NCBI GenBank assembly: GCA_945865295.1
Contig: CAMBDE010000019.1
Location: forward strand, 1 to 34,987
Direction: 5' to 3'
Origin: Chitinophaga pinensis
GTDB lineage: Bacteria > Bacteroidota > Bacteroidia > Chitinophagales > Chitinophagaceae
Length of the DNA stretch: 34,987 bases
Each line of letters starts with the position of its first letter. The stretch's first letter is position 1. The notes under the pieces were generated by a model that was given only the letters and a program-made list of their open reading frames with translations, was not told the origin of the DNA and did no database searches. Below, piece after piece: positions 25,654 to 34,868 of the stretch. The position numbers were made by a program, and so were the translations under genes.

Positions 25654-26238
25654 TTAATTACTTGCCGAAGTTTGTGAACTTGCATCAGAGATTTTTACCA
25701 ACTGGGATTCCCCGTCAGAAATATCTACTAATGCATATTTTTTTACAACGTTAATTGCCATTTCATCCAAGATGTCTATTAGATTTTTGTAATTGCACTC
25801 AGCACCAGGTTTGATCACGACTACGAAATCCTTATATGGGTTTTCGGTATCTCTTGATCTACTTCTAACGTCTGCTTTCTTTTTCAAAATCACATCACGG
25901 ATGGAGTTCTCGCCATTATAAGAGGCTGAAAGAAAATTAGAACCATCTGGTTTTAATTGACCTTCATAATAATAAATATGATTATCTGCCCCCATTAAGA
26001 TGGTAAGTACACCAGATTCTTTCGCTTTATTAGGCTCATCTGTTACCTTATCATCCGGCAAAAACAACTTTAACGCTGTTGGTTGGCTCATGGTTGTGGT
26101 GAAGATAAAGAAGGTGATCAATAAGAAACCTAAGTCCACCATTGGTGTTAAATCAACGCGAGTTGATAACTTTTTTCCTTTCTTGACCCCTGGTCCTTTC
26201 TTATGGCCACCACCCGATGAGGTATCTAATTCTGCCAT
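25654..26238 (-). CDS. exbD: ExbD/TolR-family biopolymer transport protein (second copy)
   Basis: Part of the proton-driven motor that powers TonB. 194 residues with one N-terminal membrane helix (VDLTPMVDLGFLLITFFIFT) in which Asp35 is the expected proton-carrying residue. The preceding cytoplasmic tail is rich in Gly, Lys and His. A periplasmic domain of about 140 residues is somewhat longer than in E. coli ExbD, as is usual in Bacteroidota. It lies between the other exbD (27-nt gap) and tonB. The ExbD and TolR branches cannot be separated by eye; the tonB neighbour favours ExbD. Confidence 0.92.
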   Translation of the reverse strand: MAELDTSSGGGHKKGPGVKKGKKLSTRVDLTPMVDLGFLLITFFIFTTTMSQPTALKLFLPDDKVTDEPNKAKESGVLTILMGADNHIYYYEGQLKPDGSNFLSASYNGENSIRDVILKKKADVRSRSRDTENPYKDFVVVIKPGAECNYKNLIDILDEMAINVVKKYALVDISDGESQLVKISDASSQTSASN

Positions 26239-26265
26239 TGTAAGCGCTTTTAATTAGTTATTAAA

Positions 26266-26913
26266 TTAATCTTCCTGTTTTAAACCCTTCATAGACATCT
26301 TCCATAATTCAGAGCCTTCTGGAGCGTTTTCAGGATTGGTAACCATTTGAAACTTCAACAATTCATTTTTCTTGAAGGCTGCAATTACATTTTTGAAAGC
26401 TGGATATTTGGCAACATTGTCCCCTTTTAATAAAAGGTCCATTTTCTCACCAGCATACGCTGCTTTCACCACTTGCATCCAATAAGTCAATTCATTGTTT
26501 GTGCTATCCTTACATGGTATACCAGGTAATTGATCGCCTTTTCTGTTTTCTTCAGGAATTGATAAAAAAGAATTCAATCCATTTAATGGAGCGCCAATGA
26601 AACCTGCTTTTTTGAAAGCAGCAACATTGATGCCTAAGTTACGCTCACTATTTACTGTATTCGCAACTAGTTCTTTCTTTTGTTCGTCATCCATGGTAAG
26701 GAAAACCTTACCATCCTTATCAATTGTAACTAAAACAAAGTCCTTATTAGGCGCAACTTTAGAAGCCACCGAACTTGGTGTCTCTACCGCTATTGCTTCT
26801 GCAGGCTTGAACTTAGTTGTCAAGATGAAGAAAGACAATAAAAGGAAGGCCACATCGCACATGGCTGTCATGTCGATGTTTGTACTCTTGCGAGGTAATT
26901 TGGCTCTACCCAT
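26266..26913 (-). CDS. exbD: ExbD/TolR-family biopolymer transport protein (first copy)
   Basis: 215 residues, paralogue of the next gene. The membrane helix NIDMTAMCDVAFLLLSFFIL carries Asp20 in the proton-path position; the N-terminus MGRAKLPRKS is short and basic. The periplasmic part (about 35-215) is long, with an insert around SLNSFLSIPEENRKGDQLPG. Two ExbD types next to one ExbB suggest that the motor contains an ExbD heterodimer; this is inference. A 15-bp palindrome lies between this gene and exbB. Confidence 0.92.
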   Translation of the reverse strand: MGRAKLPRKSTNIDMTAMCDVAFLLLSFFILTTKFKPAEAIAVETPSSVASKVAPNKDFVLVTIDKDGKVFLTMDDEQKKELVANTVNSERNLGINVAAFKKAGFIGAPLNGLNSFLSIPEENRKGDQLPGIPCKDSTNNELTYWMQVVKAAYAGEKMDLLLKGDNVAKYPAFKNVIAAFKKNELLKFQMVTNPENAPEGSELWKMSMKGLKQED

Positions 26914-26934
26914 TGTATAGTCTTTTAATATTTA

Positions 26935-26949
26935 TAAGGCCAGGCCTTA
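26935..26949. repeat. 15-bp palindrome between exbB and exbD
   Basis: TAAGGCC-A-GGCCTTA, perfect arms around one central base, in the 45-nt gap between exbB and the first exbD. As RNA it can form only a short stem with a small loop and has no T-run, so a terminator is unlikely; a protein site or mRNA-processing site is possible. Confidence 0.35.
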
Positions 26950-26958
26950 ATGAATGAT

Positions 26959-27816
26959 TTATTTATAATTCGCTGCGAAACTTTGAGTCAAAGTAAATCC
27001 AGACTCATCGATTCCGTAAGTGATACCATCAATACTTGTAGTAAATACGTTGTACATAATGATTGCTATAGCAGAAGTACCAATACCTAATGCAGTATTG
27101 TACAATGCCTCAGAGATACCTTGAGACAATTCACGTGCAGCTTCACCACCACCTTCTTCACCTAATTTAGAGAAAGAACGAATCATACCTAATACCGTAC
27201 CAAACAAACCTAATAAGGTTGCAACCGATGCGATGGTAGATAAGAAAACTAAGTTCTTTTCTAACATTGGTAATTCCAATGCAGTTGCTTCTTCGATTTC
27301 TTTTTGAATGTTCAATACTTTTTGATCAGTATCTAATTCTGTATTGGTAATCATCTCCTTGTATTTAGTCAAGCCAGACTTCATTACATTACCTACAGAA
27401 CCTTTTTGCTTATCACATGCAGCTAAAGCTTTATCCACTTCTTTATTCGCTAAATGGAATTGGATTTGACGAATGAACTCTGTAATATTACCATTTCCAG
27501 AGGCTTTTTTGATCGTCATTAATCTTTCAATTACGAAAGTTAAAACAATCAATAAACAACCAATTAAAATAGGTACTACGATACCACCCTCATACATTTT
27601 TGTAATTGAACCTATTGGTCCTTTGTGCGCTGGCCAGAAACCACCACTTGGATCAGGATTCGTGAAATTACTTGCGTTACCTAGAAAAAAACGCCAGATT
27701 ACATAGCCTGTTACGATACAAGCTAGTGGTGCTAAGGATGCAAACAAGTTACCGCCTTTTTTCGGTGCAGCTTGTTTTGAAGCAGCAGTTGCAGTTGGTT
27801 TAGATAAATCAGCCAT
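26959..27816 (-). CDS. exbB: MotA/TolQ/ExbB-family proton channel protein
   Basis: Membrane channel subunit of the TonB motor. 285 residues with hydrophobic segments at about 28-46, 78-97, 189-211 and 238-258. The third contains the family signature FLSTIASVATLLGLFGTVLG. The first segment and a Pro/Gly-rich loop before the second are additions usual in Bacteroidota homologues. It leads the operon exbB-exbD-exbD-tonB. The 238-bp gap to the divergent zincin gene is very AT-rich; no full promoter was found there (a TAAATTTA in the exbB direction is a weak candidate). Confidence 0.93.
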   Translation of the reverse strand: MADLSKPTATAASKQAAPKKGGNLFASLAPLACIVTGYVIWRFFLGNASNFTNPDPSGGFWPAHKGPIGSITKMYEGGIVVPILIGCLLIVLTFVIERLMTIKKASGNGNITEFIRQIQFHLANKEVDKALAACDKQKGSVGNVMKSGLTKYKEMITNTELDTDQKVLNIQKEIEEATALELPMLEKNLVFLSTIASVATLLGLFGTVLGMIRSFSKLGEEGGGEAARELSQGISEALYNTALGIGTSAIAIIMYNVFTTSIDGITYGIDESGFTLTQSFAANYK

Positions 27817-28054
27817 GATTCAATTGATTTTTGGTTTTAAATTAAATTTATAAAAAAGTGATTTAATCCTTGAAACTAAAGCTAATTTAAAAAAAAAATT
27901 AACGCTTCGGTATCTAAGGGCTTACAAAATAAGTAAATTATTGATTGAAACAATATTCAAGACATTTTTTTTAAGTAAATAAATGATTAACAAAAAAATT
28001 AGCCCGAAATGAATATATTTAGGGACGTTTTTCAAAAAACAATAATTATATAAT

Positions 28055-30568
28055 ATGAAAAAAAACCTAGCGATCATTAGTCTTTGTGTTATGTTTACAG
28101 GCCTTGTAAATGCCCAAAGACCTTTACCACCCGTGGCAGACACCAGTGCTGCAGCAGGCGCTAAAAAAGAGCTCCCTGCAAAAACAGGCCCAAAAACCTT
28201 TAAAGAATTCATCACCAAGAAGGCTGTAACCCAAAAAGGAGTATTTACAGTGCATCTTCAAGACGATAAGTTCTACTTTGATATCCAAGACAGCCTTTTG
28301 GGTAGAGAGTTGATAGCGGTAACTCGTTATGCTAAAGTGGCTGGCGGTGCCAGAAAATATGGTGGTGAGCAAGTGAATGAGCAAACAATCCAATTCGAAA
28401 AAGGGCCTAATAACCGTATTTTCATGCGTGTGGTATCCCTAATAAGTAGGGCGGATTCTACTCAAACCATTGCAAAAGCAGTTAAAAACTCTTATTTAGA
28501 CCCAATTGTAGCTGCTTTTGACGTAAAAGCGTACGGCAAAGATTCTAGTAGTTCTATTATTGATGTATCTGACTTCTTTAAAGGAGACAACCAAGCCGTG
28601 AGTTTGAGCAGTTTCGAAAAGAGAAACTTTAACCTATCAGGACTTGCTGCTGATCGCTCTTATATCGAAACCATTAAGTCTTACCCAATTAATATTGAAG
28701 TGAAGACTGTAAAAACCTATAACGCAAGTGCTCCAACGTCTGGAAGTCCTGCAGGTGGCAGTGTTATTCCAGCAGCTGCAAACGCTGGTGCTGTTACCTT
28801 TGAGCTAAATACATCTATCTTATTGTTGCCTAAAACACCAATGGGACGTCGTTTATTTGACTCAAGAGTGGGTTATTTCGCAGATAATTTTGTGGAATAT
28901 TCTGATGACCAACAAAAGGTAAAAAATCAAGTTTTTGCAGTTCGTTATCGCTTAGAGCCAAAACCTCAAGACCTTGAAAAATATAAGAGAGGCGAATTAG
29001 TAGAGCCAATCAAACCAATTATTTATTATGTGGATCCTGCAACCCCTAAAAAATGGGTGCCTTATTTGATCGCTGGTGTAAATGACTGGAATGCAGCATT
29101 TGAAAAAGCAGGATGGAAAAATGCCATACAAGGTAAAGAATGGCCTAATGATAGCACGATGAGCTTGGAAGATGCACGCTTTTCTGTGATTCGTTATTTT
29201 GCTTCTGATATTGAAAATGCATATGGTCCTCAAGTGCATGACCCTCGAAGTGGTGAAATTTTAGAAAGCCATGTAGGTTGGTACCACAATGTAATGAGCT
29301 TAGTACACGATTGGTATATGGTGCAAACTGCAGCAGTAGATCCTGCAGCAAGAAAAATGCATTTTGATGATGAATTAATGGGGAGCTTAATTCGTTTTGT
29401 ATCCTCTCATGAAATTGGTCATACCATAGGTTTGAGACATAATATGGGTAGTTCAAGTAAAACGCCTGTAGAAAAATTAAGAGATAAAACTTGGGTAGAA
29501 GCAAATGGTCACACTGCCTCTATTATGGACTATGCACGTTTTAACTATGTAGCGCAACCCGAAGATAAGATTGCACAATCTGGATTGTTCCCAAGAATAG
29601 GCGACTATGATAAATGGGCGATTCAATGGGGTTATACTTACACTGGTATGAATGATGCACAAGAAGATCGCAAGATCAATAACAAATGGATTATTGATAA
29701 TTTAAGCAAGAACCCAAGAGTATGGTTTGGTGGTGAGGGTAGAAATGATGACCCTAGAGCTCAAACAGAAGACTTAGGTGATAATTCAATGTTGGCAAGT
29801 GAATATGGCATTAAGAATTTGAAAAGAATCATAGTGAACTTACCAGACTGGACAAAGGAAGAAGGGGATCGTTTTGAAAACTTAAGTCAAATGTATGGTC
29901 AAGTAGTTGGTCAATTTAATAGATACATGGGCCATGTATTAAGAAATGTGGGTGGTGTTCAAGAAACATTAAAAAGTGTAGAAGAAAAAGGCGATGTGTA
30001 TACACCAACAACAGTTGCAGCTCAAAAACAAGCAATGCAATTTTTCCATACACAATTATTCACCACACCTAAGTGGTTACTAGATGCATCTATTTTAAAT
30101 AAGTTTGCAAACCCAGTAAGTAATGAGCGTGTGCAAACTATTCAAACAAGTATTTTAAAATCATTGTTGGATAAAAACAGATTGTATCGTATCACCACAA
30201 GTCAAACAAGATTTGGTGCAAGTTCTTACGCATTGAATGATATGATGGACGATTTAAGAAAAGGATTATTCAGTGATGTAAGTAAGGCAGATATCTATCG
30301 TAGAAATTTACAAAAAACATTTGTGAGTCAAATAGATGATTTATTAAACCCATCTGCTTCATCAGCATCAGCTGCTGCTGGAATGATTCGTTTAGGCGCA
30401 CCAAGTGCTGATGTAGAAAATACAGATGTGGTGTCTGAAGCAAAAGCACAATTAAAGAAATTGTCTGCTACATTGCAAGCTGCTAAAGCAACTGCTACAG
30501 ATGCAAGTGCTGTAAATCATATCAGTGACTTACAAGACAGAATCAAACAAGCATTAGATCCAAAATAA
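28055..30568 (+). CDS. Secreted zinc-dependent metalloprotease (DUF5117/DUF5118-type zincin)
   Basis: 837-residue exported protein. The signal peptide MKKNLAIISLCVMFTGLVNA is cleaved near residue 20-21. An N-terminal DUF5118-like part (about 46-100; KGVFTVHLQDDKFYFDIQDS) is followed by a DUF5117-like region (about 100-300). The zincin domain has the zinc site HEIGHTIGLRH (His452, Glu453, His456, His462) and a Met-turn SIMDYARF with Met491, the metzincin pattern. All catalytic residues are present. No lipobox is seen, so the protein is periplasmic or secreted. Members are common in Bacteroidota but no physiological substrate is known to me. It stands alone, divergent from exbB, and ends in a bidirectional terminator. 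Confidence 0.9.
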   Translation: MKKNLAIISLCVMFTGLVNAQRPLPPVADTSAAAGAKKELPAKTGPKTFKEFITKKAVTQKGVFTVHLQDDKFYFDIQDSLLGRELIAVTRYAKVAGGARKYGGEQVNEQTIQFEKGPNNRIFMRVVSLISRADSTQTIAKAVKNSYLDPIVAAFDVKAYGKDSSSSIIDVSDFFKGDNQAVSLSSFEKRNFNLSGLAADRSYIETIKSYPINIEVKTVKTYNASAPTSGSPAGGSVIPAAANAGAVTFELNTSILLLPKTPMGRRLFDSRVGYFADNFVEYSDDQQKVKNQVFAVRYRLEPKPQDLEKYKRGELVEPIKPIIYYVDPATPKKWVPYLIAGVNDWNAAFEKAGWKNAIQGKEWPNDSTMSLEDARFSVIRYFASDIENAYGPQVHDPRSGEILESHVGWYHNVMSLVHDWYMVQTAAVDPAARKMHFDDELMGSLIRFVSSHEIGHTIGLRHNMGSSSKTPVEKLRDKTWVEANGHTASIMDYARFNYVAQPEDKIAQSGLFPRIGDYDKWAIQWGYTYTGMNDAQEDRKINNKWIIDNLSKNPRVWFGGEGRNDDPRAQTEDLGDNSMLASEYGIKNLKRIIVNLPDWTKEEGDRFENLSQMYGQVVGQFNRYMGHVLRNVGGVQETLKSVEEKGDVYTPTTVAAQKQAMQFFHTQLFTTPKWLLDASILNKFANPVSNERVQTIQTSILKSLLDKNRLYRITTSQTRFGASSYALNDMMDDLRKGLFSDVSKADIYRRNLQKTFVSQIDDLLNPSASSASAAAGMIRLGAPSADVENTDVVSEAKAQLKKLSATLQAAKATATDASAVNHISDLQDRIKQALDPK

Positions 30569-30618
30569 TTAATCAACTAGATGCATTAGTTCTTCTAATT
30601 GATTTAATAAATTCTAAT

Positions 30619-30653
30619 AAAAAAACGCCTCCAAAATTTGGAGGCGTTTTTTT
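30619..30653. terminator. Bidirectional intrinsic terminator
   Basis: Inverted repeat with arms of seven A plus CGCCTCCAAA (30619-30635) and TTTGGAGGCG plus seven T (30637-30653) around one A. It lies between the convergent zincin and permease genes and can end transcription from both sides. Confidence 0.82.
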
Positions 30654-30672
30654 ATCGTTTAATTTTTATTGT

Positions 30673-31953
30673 TTACTCGTACCTCAATGCATCAATTGGG
30701 TTTAATGCAGCTGCTTTCATGGCTGGATAAATCCCTGCTGCCAGTCCAACCCCCGAGCAAATAACAATACCCGTAATCACCCAGAACCAAGGAATGACGA
30801 AGCCTGTACTTAAAACAACACTAAATATATTTCCAACAAGCACCCCTAATAAGATGCCAAATACCGCACCCAATAAACTGATGATGACACTTTCAAATAA
30901 AAATTGTCGACGCACATCTTTTCGCTTTCCACCTAAGGCTTTAATCAAACCCACTTCTCTTGTTCTTTCATTCACAGCAACCAACATGATATTCATAAGG
31001 CCTATTGCAGCACCAATTAAGGTAATCATGCCAATGGCACCCGCTGCACCACTAATACCTGCTAAAAAGCCAATGAATAATTGCGCAAACTTATCGCTCT
31101 TGTCAATGATAAAATTTTCTGATTCTGTTGGAATTAATTTTCTTGCTTTTCTCATCTGCAACATGGCTTCGTCAATGGCAGGCTCTAATTCAACTAAATT
31201 GTTTACCGCCACACCTAATTGATAAGAAGGATTGCTGTTCTGATATTGTCGCACATTTTTCAATGAAGTCACTACAACATCATCCTGTCTCAGCATGGCG
31301 CTTGATCCCTTTGCTTTTAATAAACCAATGACACGATAAGGTTTACCCTGAACTAAAATAATTTTATCGACACTTTTTTCGGGATTTCTAGGGAACAATT
31401 TTGTAGCAACACTACTTCCAATCATACAAACATTTCGTCCAGATTGGATGTCCACTGCATTTAGATTTCTGCCCACTGCAAGCTGGTAGCCATTGACTGC
31501 TAAATAATTTTCATCTGCACCCCACATGCCAATCTGTGGATTCGTTTTTAAATTTTTATATACAATTTCATTACCTCCACTTGCTCTTCTATACACACTG
31601 ACTTGGGCTCTATTGAAACTATAATTATTTTTAAAATACTGGGATTCTTCTAATTTAAATGGCTTGTCTAAATTTGATTTTTTTTCTTTCTGCCCTTTCT
31701 TGGTTTTGGAAAATTCTTCGTCCTGTGGCGGTCCACCCATTCTTGCATTCATTTCCTTATAACGTATCGTAAATGCATTCGCACCCATAAAAGAGAAATT
31801 CTCTTTTAAACTTTGGTTCATTGCAGAGATGGCCGTGATGATGCCTATAAGCGCCATGATACCAAAAGCAATAATTGCTACGGTAATACTAGTTCTAAGC
31901 TTATTGCCCTTTACGGTGCGCCAAGCTAGTATAAATGAGTCCTGTAAGGTCAT
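30673..31953 (-). CDS. ABC transporter permease, MacB/FtsX type
   Basis: 426-residue membrane subunit of an ABC exporter or mechanotransmission complex. One membrane helix near residues 23-45 (SITVAIIAFGIMALIGIITA) is followed by a large periplasmic MacB-type domain (about 46-290). Three helices form the FtsX domain, near 300-325, 352-376 and 386-410, with the conserved VNERTREVGLIKALGGKRKD between the first two. The protein ends in AALNPIDALRYE, typical of this family. Neither the ATPase nor the membrane-fusion partner is seen in this window; they may be encoded elsewhere. The substrate is unknown. Confidence 0.9.
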   Translation of the reverse strand: MTLQDSFILAWRTVKGNKLRTSITVAIIAFGIMALIGIITAISAMNQSLKENFSFMGANAFTIRYKEMNARMGGPPQDEEFSKTKKGQKEKKSNLDKPFKLEESQYFKNNYSFNRAQVSVYRRASGGNEIVYKNLKTNPQIGMWGADENYLAVNGYQLAVGRNLNAVDIQSGRNVCMIGSSVATKLFPRNPEKSVDKIILVQGKPYRVIGLLKAKGSSAMLRQDDVVVTSLKNVRQYQNSNPSYQLGVAVNNLVELEPAIDEAMLQMRKARKLIPTESENFIIDKSDKFAQLFIGFLAGISGAAGAIGMITLIGAAIGLMNIMLVAVNERTREVGLIKALGGKRKDVRRQFLFESVIISLLGAVFGILLGVLVGNIFSVVLSTGFVIPWFWVITGIVICSGVGLAAGIYPAMKAAALNPIDALRYE

Positions 31954-32032
31954 AAGTTCTTTTTATCTGTGCCTAAAGGTAGTACAGATTAAATAAGGTG
32001 CCCCTTTATAGACACATCTATTTGAGGAACGG

Positions 32033-33418
32033 CTAAAAGTAAAGATAAGAGAGGAATACATTGGGTAAAATACCTAGTCCCAGTATCAAAATTGCAAAAA
32101 CAAGTAATTTGTATTGATAGGACTGACCCATTTCCTGTATGGCTGGTTCACCTTCGGCAAAATACATTGCTTGAATTAATTTGAAATAATAGTAGATACT
32201 AATAGCAGCAAAAAGAATGGCCACAACCACCAACCAAAGCCCAATGCCTGATTGAACCGCAGCGTTCAACATATAGTACTTGGCAAAGAATCCACCAGTG
32301 AGTGGAATGCCCGCTAATGACATTAAGAATAGGGTCGTCATGCCTGCCAATAATGGTTCTTTTTTAGCTAAGCCATTGAATGCTTCAAAACTATAATCTT
32401 TCATTTTAATCAATACCCCAAATAAGCCAATGCTTGCAATTGAATAGGCCATGATATAAAGTAAGATGCCTTCGTTTGCAAAATTAGTAGGACCATATAG
32501 GGCAAAAAGCATAAAACCAACTTGCGCAATACTAGAATAGGCCAACATGCGCTTTACACTGCGCTGAAAAACAGCCGTAATATTTCCAACAAATAAAGTG
32601 GAGATTAAAACAAAAGTTAACAATAATTCCCAGGCATAGCCTAGTGCTTTAAATTGACTATGAAACAACACCACAAATGCAATGATTGCAGTGGCTTTCA
32701 CAATCGTCGCCATAAAAGAAGTAAACACGGTTGGTGCACCATCATATACATCTGGTGTCCAGAAATGAAACGGCGCAGCAGAAACCTTAAAATTAAAAGA
32801 AACAAAAATTAAAATTAAACCAGCAGATTGCATAAGCTGTTCTCTCACCATGCCTGTTGCTGGATTCAAACTTGGAGTTGTTAATTGGAAGGTACCTGTT
32901 GCTCCGTATATAAAAGTGATCCCTAATAAAAAAATACCTGTGGAAAAAGCCCCCATCAAAAAATATTTCAAAGCGGCTTCGTTGCTATTCAGATTCTTTT
33001 TGTCTGAACCAGTTAGGATATACAATGGAATAGATAAAATTTCAATCCCAATAAATAACATTAATAAATTATTGAAAGAGGTAAGGATACTCGCACCGCA
33101 TAAAATAAAGAAAAATAAAGCATAAAAATCTGCTGCATGGTTACCAATTTTTGCAATCTCATCTCCATTCAACCATACATATAAGAAAGTTAAAATAAAT
33201 AAAATGGTATTCACATATAAGCCAAACTGCGTAAATGAAAGCATCCCCTTATAATCCACTGGAATGGTATAGATGCCATTTAATTGTAAGACATTGGCTA
33301 CAATTAAGGCCAATAGTCCTGCCAATGCAATGCGTGTATGCGTTTGCTCGTTGTCAAACACCCAAGAAGCAAACATCATTAATACACCTAAAAAAGCCGA
33401 AGCAATAATTGCGTTCAT
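32033..33418 (-). CDS. nuoN: NADH-quinone oxidoreductase subunit N
   Basis: Antiporter-like proton-pumping subunit of respiratory complex I in the inner membrane. 461 residues with about 14 hydrophobic segments. The key charged residues are present: Glu126 in FIGIEILSIPLYIL, Lys151 in AALKYFLMGA, Lys211 in FNFKVSAAPFHFWTPDVY and Lys241 in ATIVKATAIIA. Last gene of the visible nuoL-nuoM-nuoN run, 15 nt after nuoM. No hairpin terminator was recognised after its stop; an unremarkable 79-nt gap follows before the permease start. Confidence 0.96.
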   Translation of the reverse strand: MNAIIASAFLGVLMMFASWVFDNEQTHTRIALAGLLALIVANVLQLNGIYTIPVDYKGMLSFTQFGLYVNTILFILTFLYVWLNGDEIAKIGNHAADFYALFFFILCGASILTSFNNLLMLFIGIEILSIPLYILTGSDKKNLNSNEAALKYFLMGAFSTGIFLLGITFIYGATGTFQLTTPSLNPATGMVREQLMQSAGLILIFVSFNFKVSAAPFHFWTPDVYDGAPTVFTSFMATIVKATAIIAFVVLFHSQFKALGYAWELLLTFVLISTLFVGNITAVFQRSVKRMLAYSSIAQVGFMLFALYGPTNFANEGILLYIMAYSIASIGLFGVLIKMKDYSFEAFNGLAKKEPLLAGMTTLFLMSLAGIPLTGGFFAKYYMLNAAVQSGIGLWLVVVAILFAAISIYYYFKLIQAMYFAEGEPAIQEMGQSYQYKLLVFAILILGLGILPNVFLSYLYF

Positions 33419-33433
33419 TATAAATTCATTTAA

Positions 33434-34855
33434 TTATTTGATAAACAATTGTTGTAATGTATCTGCAGTTAAATTAAATAATGGAGCAGGATACACTCCA
33501 GAAACAATTACTACAATGAACAATACAATCAATACAAACTGTGCAGGCATATTGGGTGCTTGCATCTTATTCATTTTTTCACTCACTTCTCCATAAGCAC
33601 ATTTTTGTACCATATTCAAAGTGTAGATGGCAGCTAGTACAACACTTACCCCTGCGGCAGCTGCAATCCAAGGATTGAATTGGAATAAACTATTCAACAT
33701 TAAAAACTCTCCTACAAATGCATTGGTTAATGGCAATGCGATATTGGCAAATGCAAAACCTACAAGTAAAATGCCCAATGTTGGATTTTGTTTAGCAAGA
33801 CCACCCATCTCTTTTAAAGATCTTGTGCCTGTTTGTTGCTCAATGATATCGGCGATGATCCAAAGACCTAATACATTGATTCCGTGTGAAAATAATTGTA
33901 TTAAAACTCCTTGAACACCAATTTCGGTATTGGTAAATAAAGCTGCACTCATCAACCCAATATGCGCAATCGAAGAATAGGCTATCAAACGCTTCATATC
34001 ATCCTGACGAATGGCGATAAAAGAAGCATAAAGAATGCCAATCACAGAAAGGGTCACTACAAAATTTGAATGCGCACTAAATGCATTTGGAAACAAAGGC
34101 ATTAACCATCTCATTACACCATATAAACCCATCTTGACCATCACCGCACTCAACACCATGGTCACAGCAGTAGGTGATTGTTCGTAAGCGTCTGGCTGCC
34201 ATGTATGTAAAGGGAAGATGGGCATCTTAATAGCAAAAGCGGTAAAGAACAACGCAAATGCAGTTAATTGCTGCCCAGCACTTAGACTAGCTTGTTTAAA
34301 TGATTGTATCGCAAAACTTTGGTCAGCAGTATGCGTGTATACCAAAATAATACCAATCAACATGAATAAAGAGCCTAAGAAAGTATAGATAAAGAATTTA
34401 AAAGTCACTGCAACACGCTTCTCTCCTCCCCAAATGGAACAAAGAAAATACACCGGAATCAATGCCAATTCCCAGAAAAAATAAAACAATAAAGCATCTC
34501 CTGCTAAAAACACACCCAATAAGCCTGTTTGTGTAAATAACATCAATGACAAAAATTGAGACCTATTTTTAATTTCATTTTTAGAAGTCGCAATGAAAAT
34601 CGCAGGAAAACTAATCCCTGTCAATAAAAGTAAAATTTTAGACAAGCCATCTGCCGTTAAAACAAATCTTGCATTGATGCTTGGTATCCAGCTTGCATCA
34701 AAATTAGCTGCACCATTGAATGCAATATTCAATGCAAGTGCTAAGGTGATACCAGTTGATGCAATTGCAATATAATTTGCCTTTTCGTTAGGTTTAACAA
34801 ATAGCAAAATGATTGCTGCGATAAACGGAATAGATAGAATTGAAAGTAATACCAT
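33434..34855 (-). CDS. nuoM: NADH-quinone oxidoreductase subunit M
   Basis: Proton-pumping membrane subunit of complex I, 473 residues with about 14 membrane segments. Glu129 in FYFFWELALIPVYF and the lysines Lys210 (FAIKMPIFPLHTWQPDAY) and Lys241 (AVMVKMGLYGVMRW) correspond to the essential E. coli NuoM residues Glu144, Lys234 and Lys265 (from memory); the spacing between the two lysines is identical. The ATG at 34855 follows the nuoL stop by 13 nt and precedes nuoN by 15 nt, consistent with one nuo transcript. Confidence 0.97.
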   Translation of the reverse strand: MVLLSILSIPFIAAIILLFVKPNEKANYIAIASTGITLALALNIAFNGAANFDASWIPSINARFVLTADGLSKILLLLTGISFPAIFIATSKNEIKNRSQFLSLMLFTQTGLLGVFLAGDALLFYFFWELALIPVYFLCSIWGGEKRVAVTFKFFIYTFLGSLFMLIGIILVYTHTADQSFAIQSFKQASLSAGQQLTAFALFFTAFAIKMPIFPLHTWQPDAYEQSPTAVTMVLSAVMVKMGLYGVMRWLMPLFPNAFSAHSNFVVTLSVIGILYASFIAIRQDDMKRLIAYSSIAHIGLMSAALFTNTEIGVQGVLIQLFSHGINVLGLWIIADIIEQQTGTRSLKEMGGLAKQNPTLGILLVGFAFANIALPLTNAFVGEFLMLNSLFQFNPWIAAAAGVSVVLAAIYTLNMVQKCAYGEVSEKMNKMQAPNMPAQFVLIVLFIVVIVSGVYPAPLFNLTADTLQQLFIK

Positions 34856-34868
34856 TATTGCTAAAAAT

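Noticed and set aside
30794..31222. 142-codon open frame opposite the permease gene
   Set aside because: Complement of a membrane-protein gene; no start signal or recognisable protein features.
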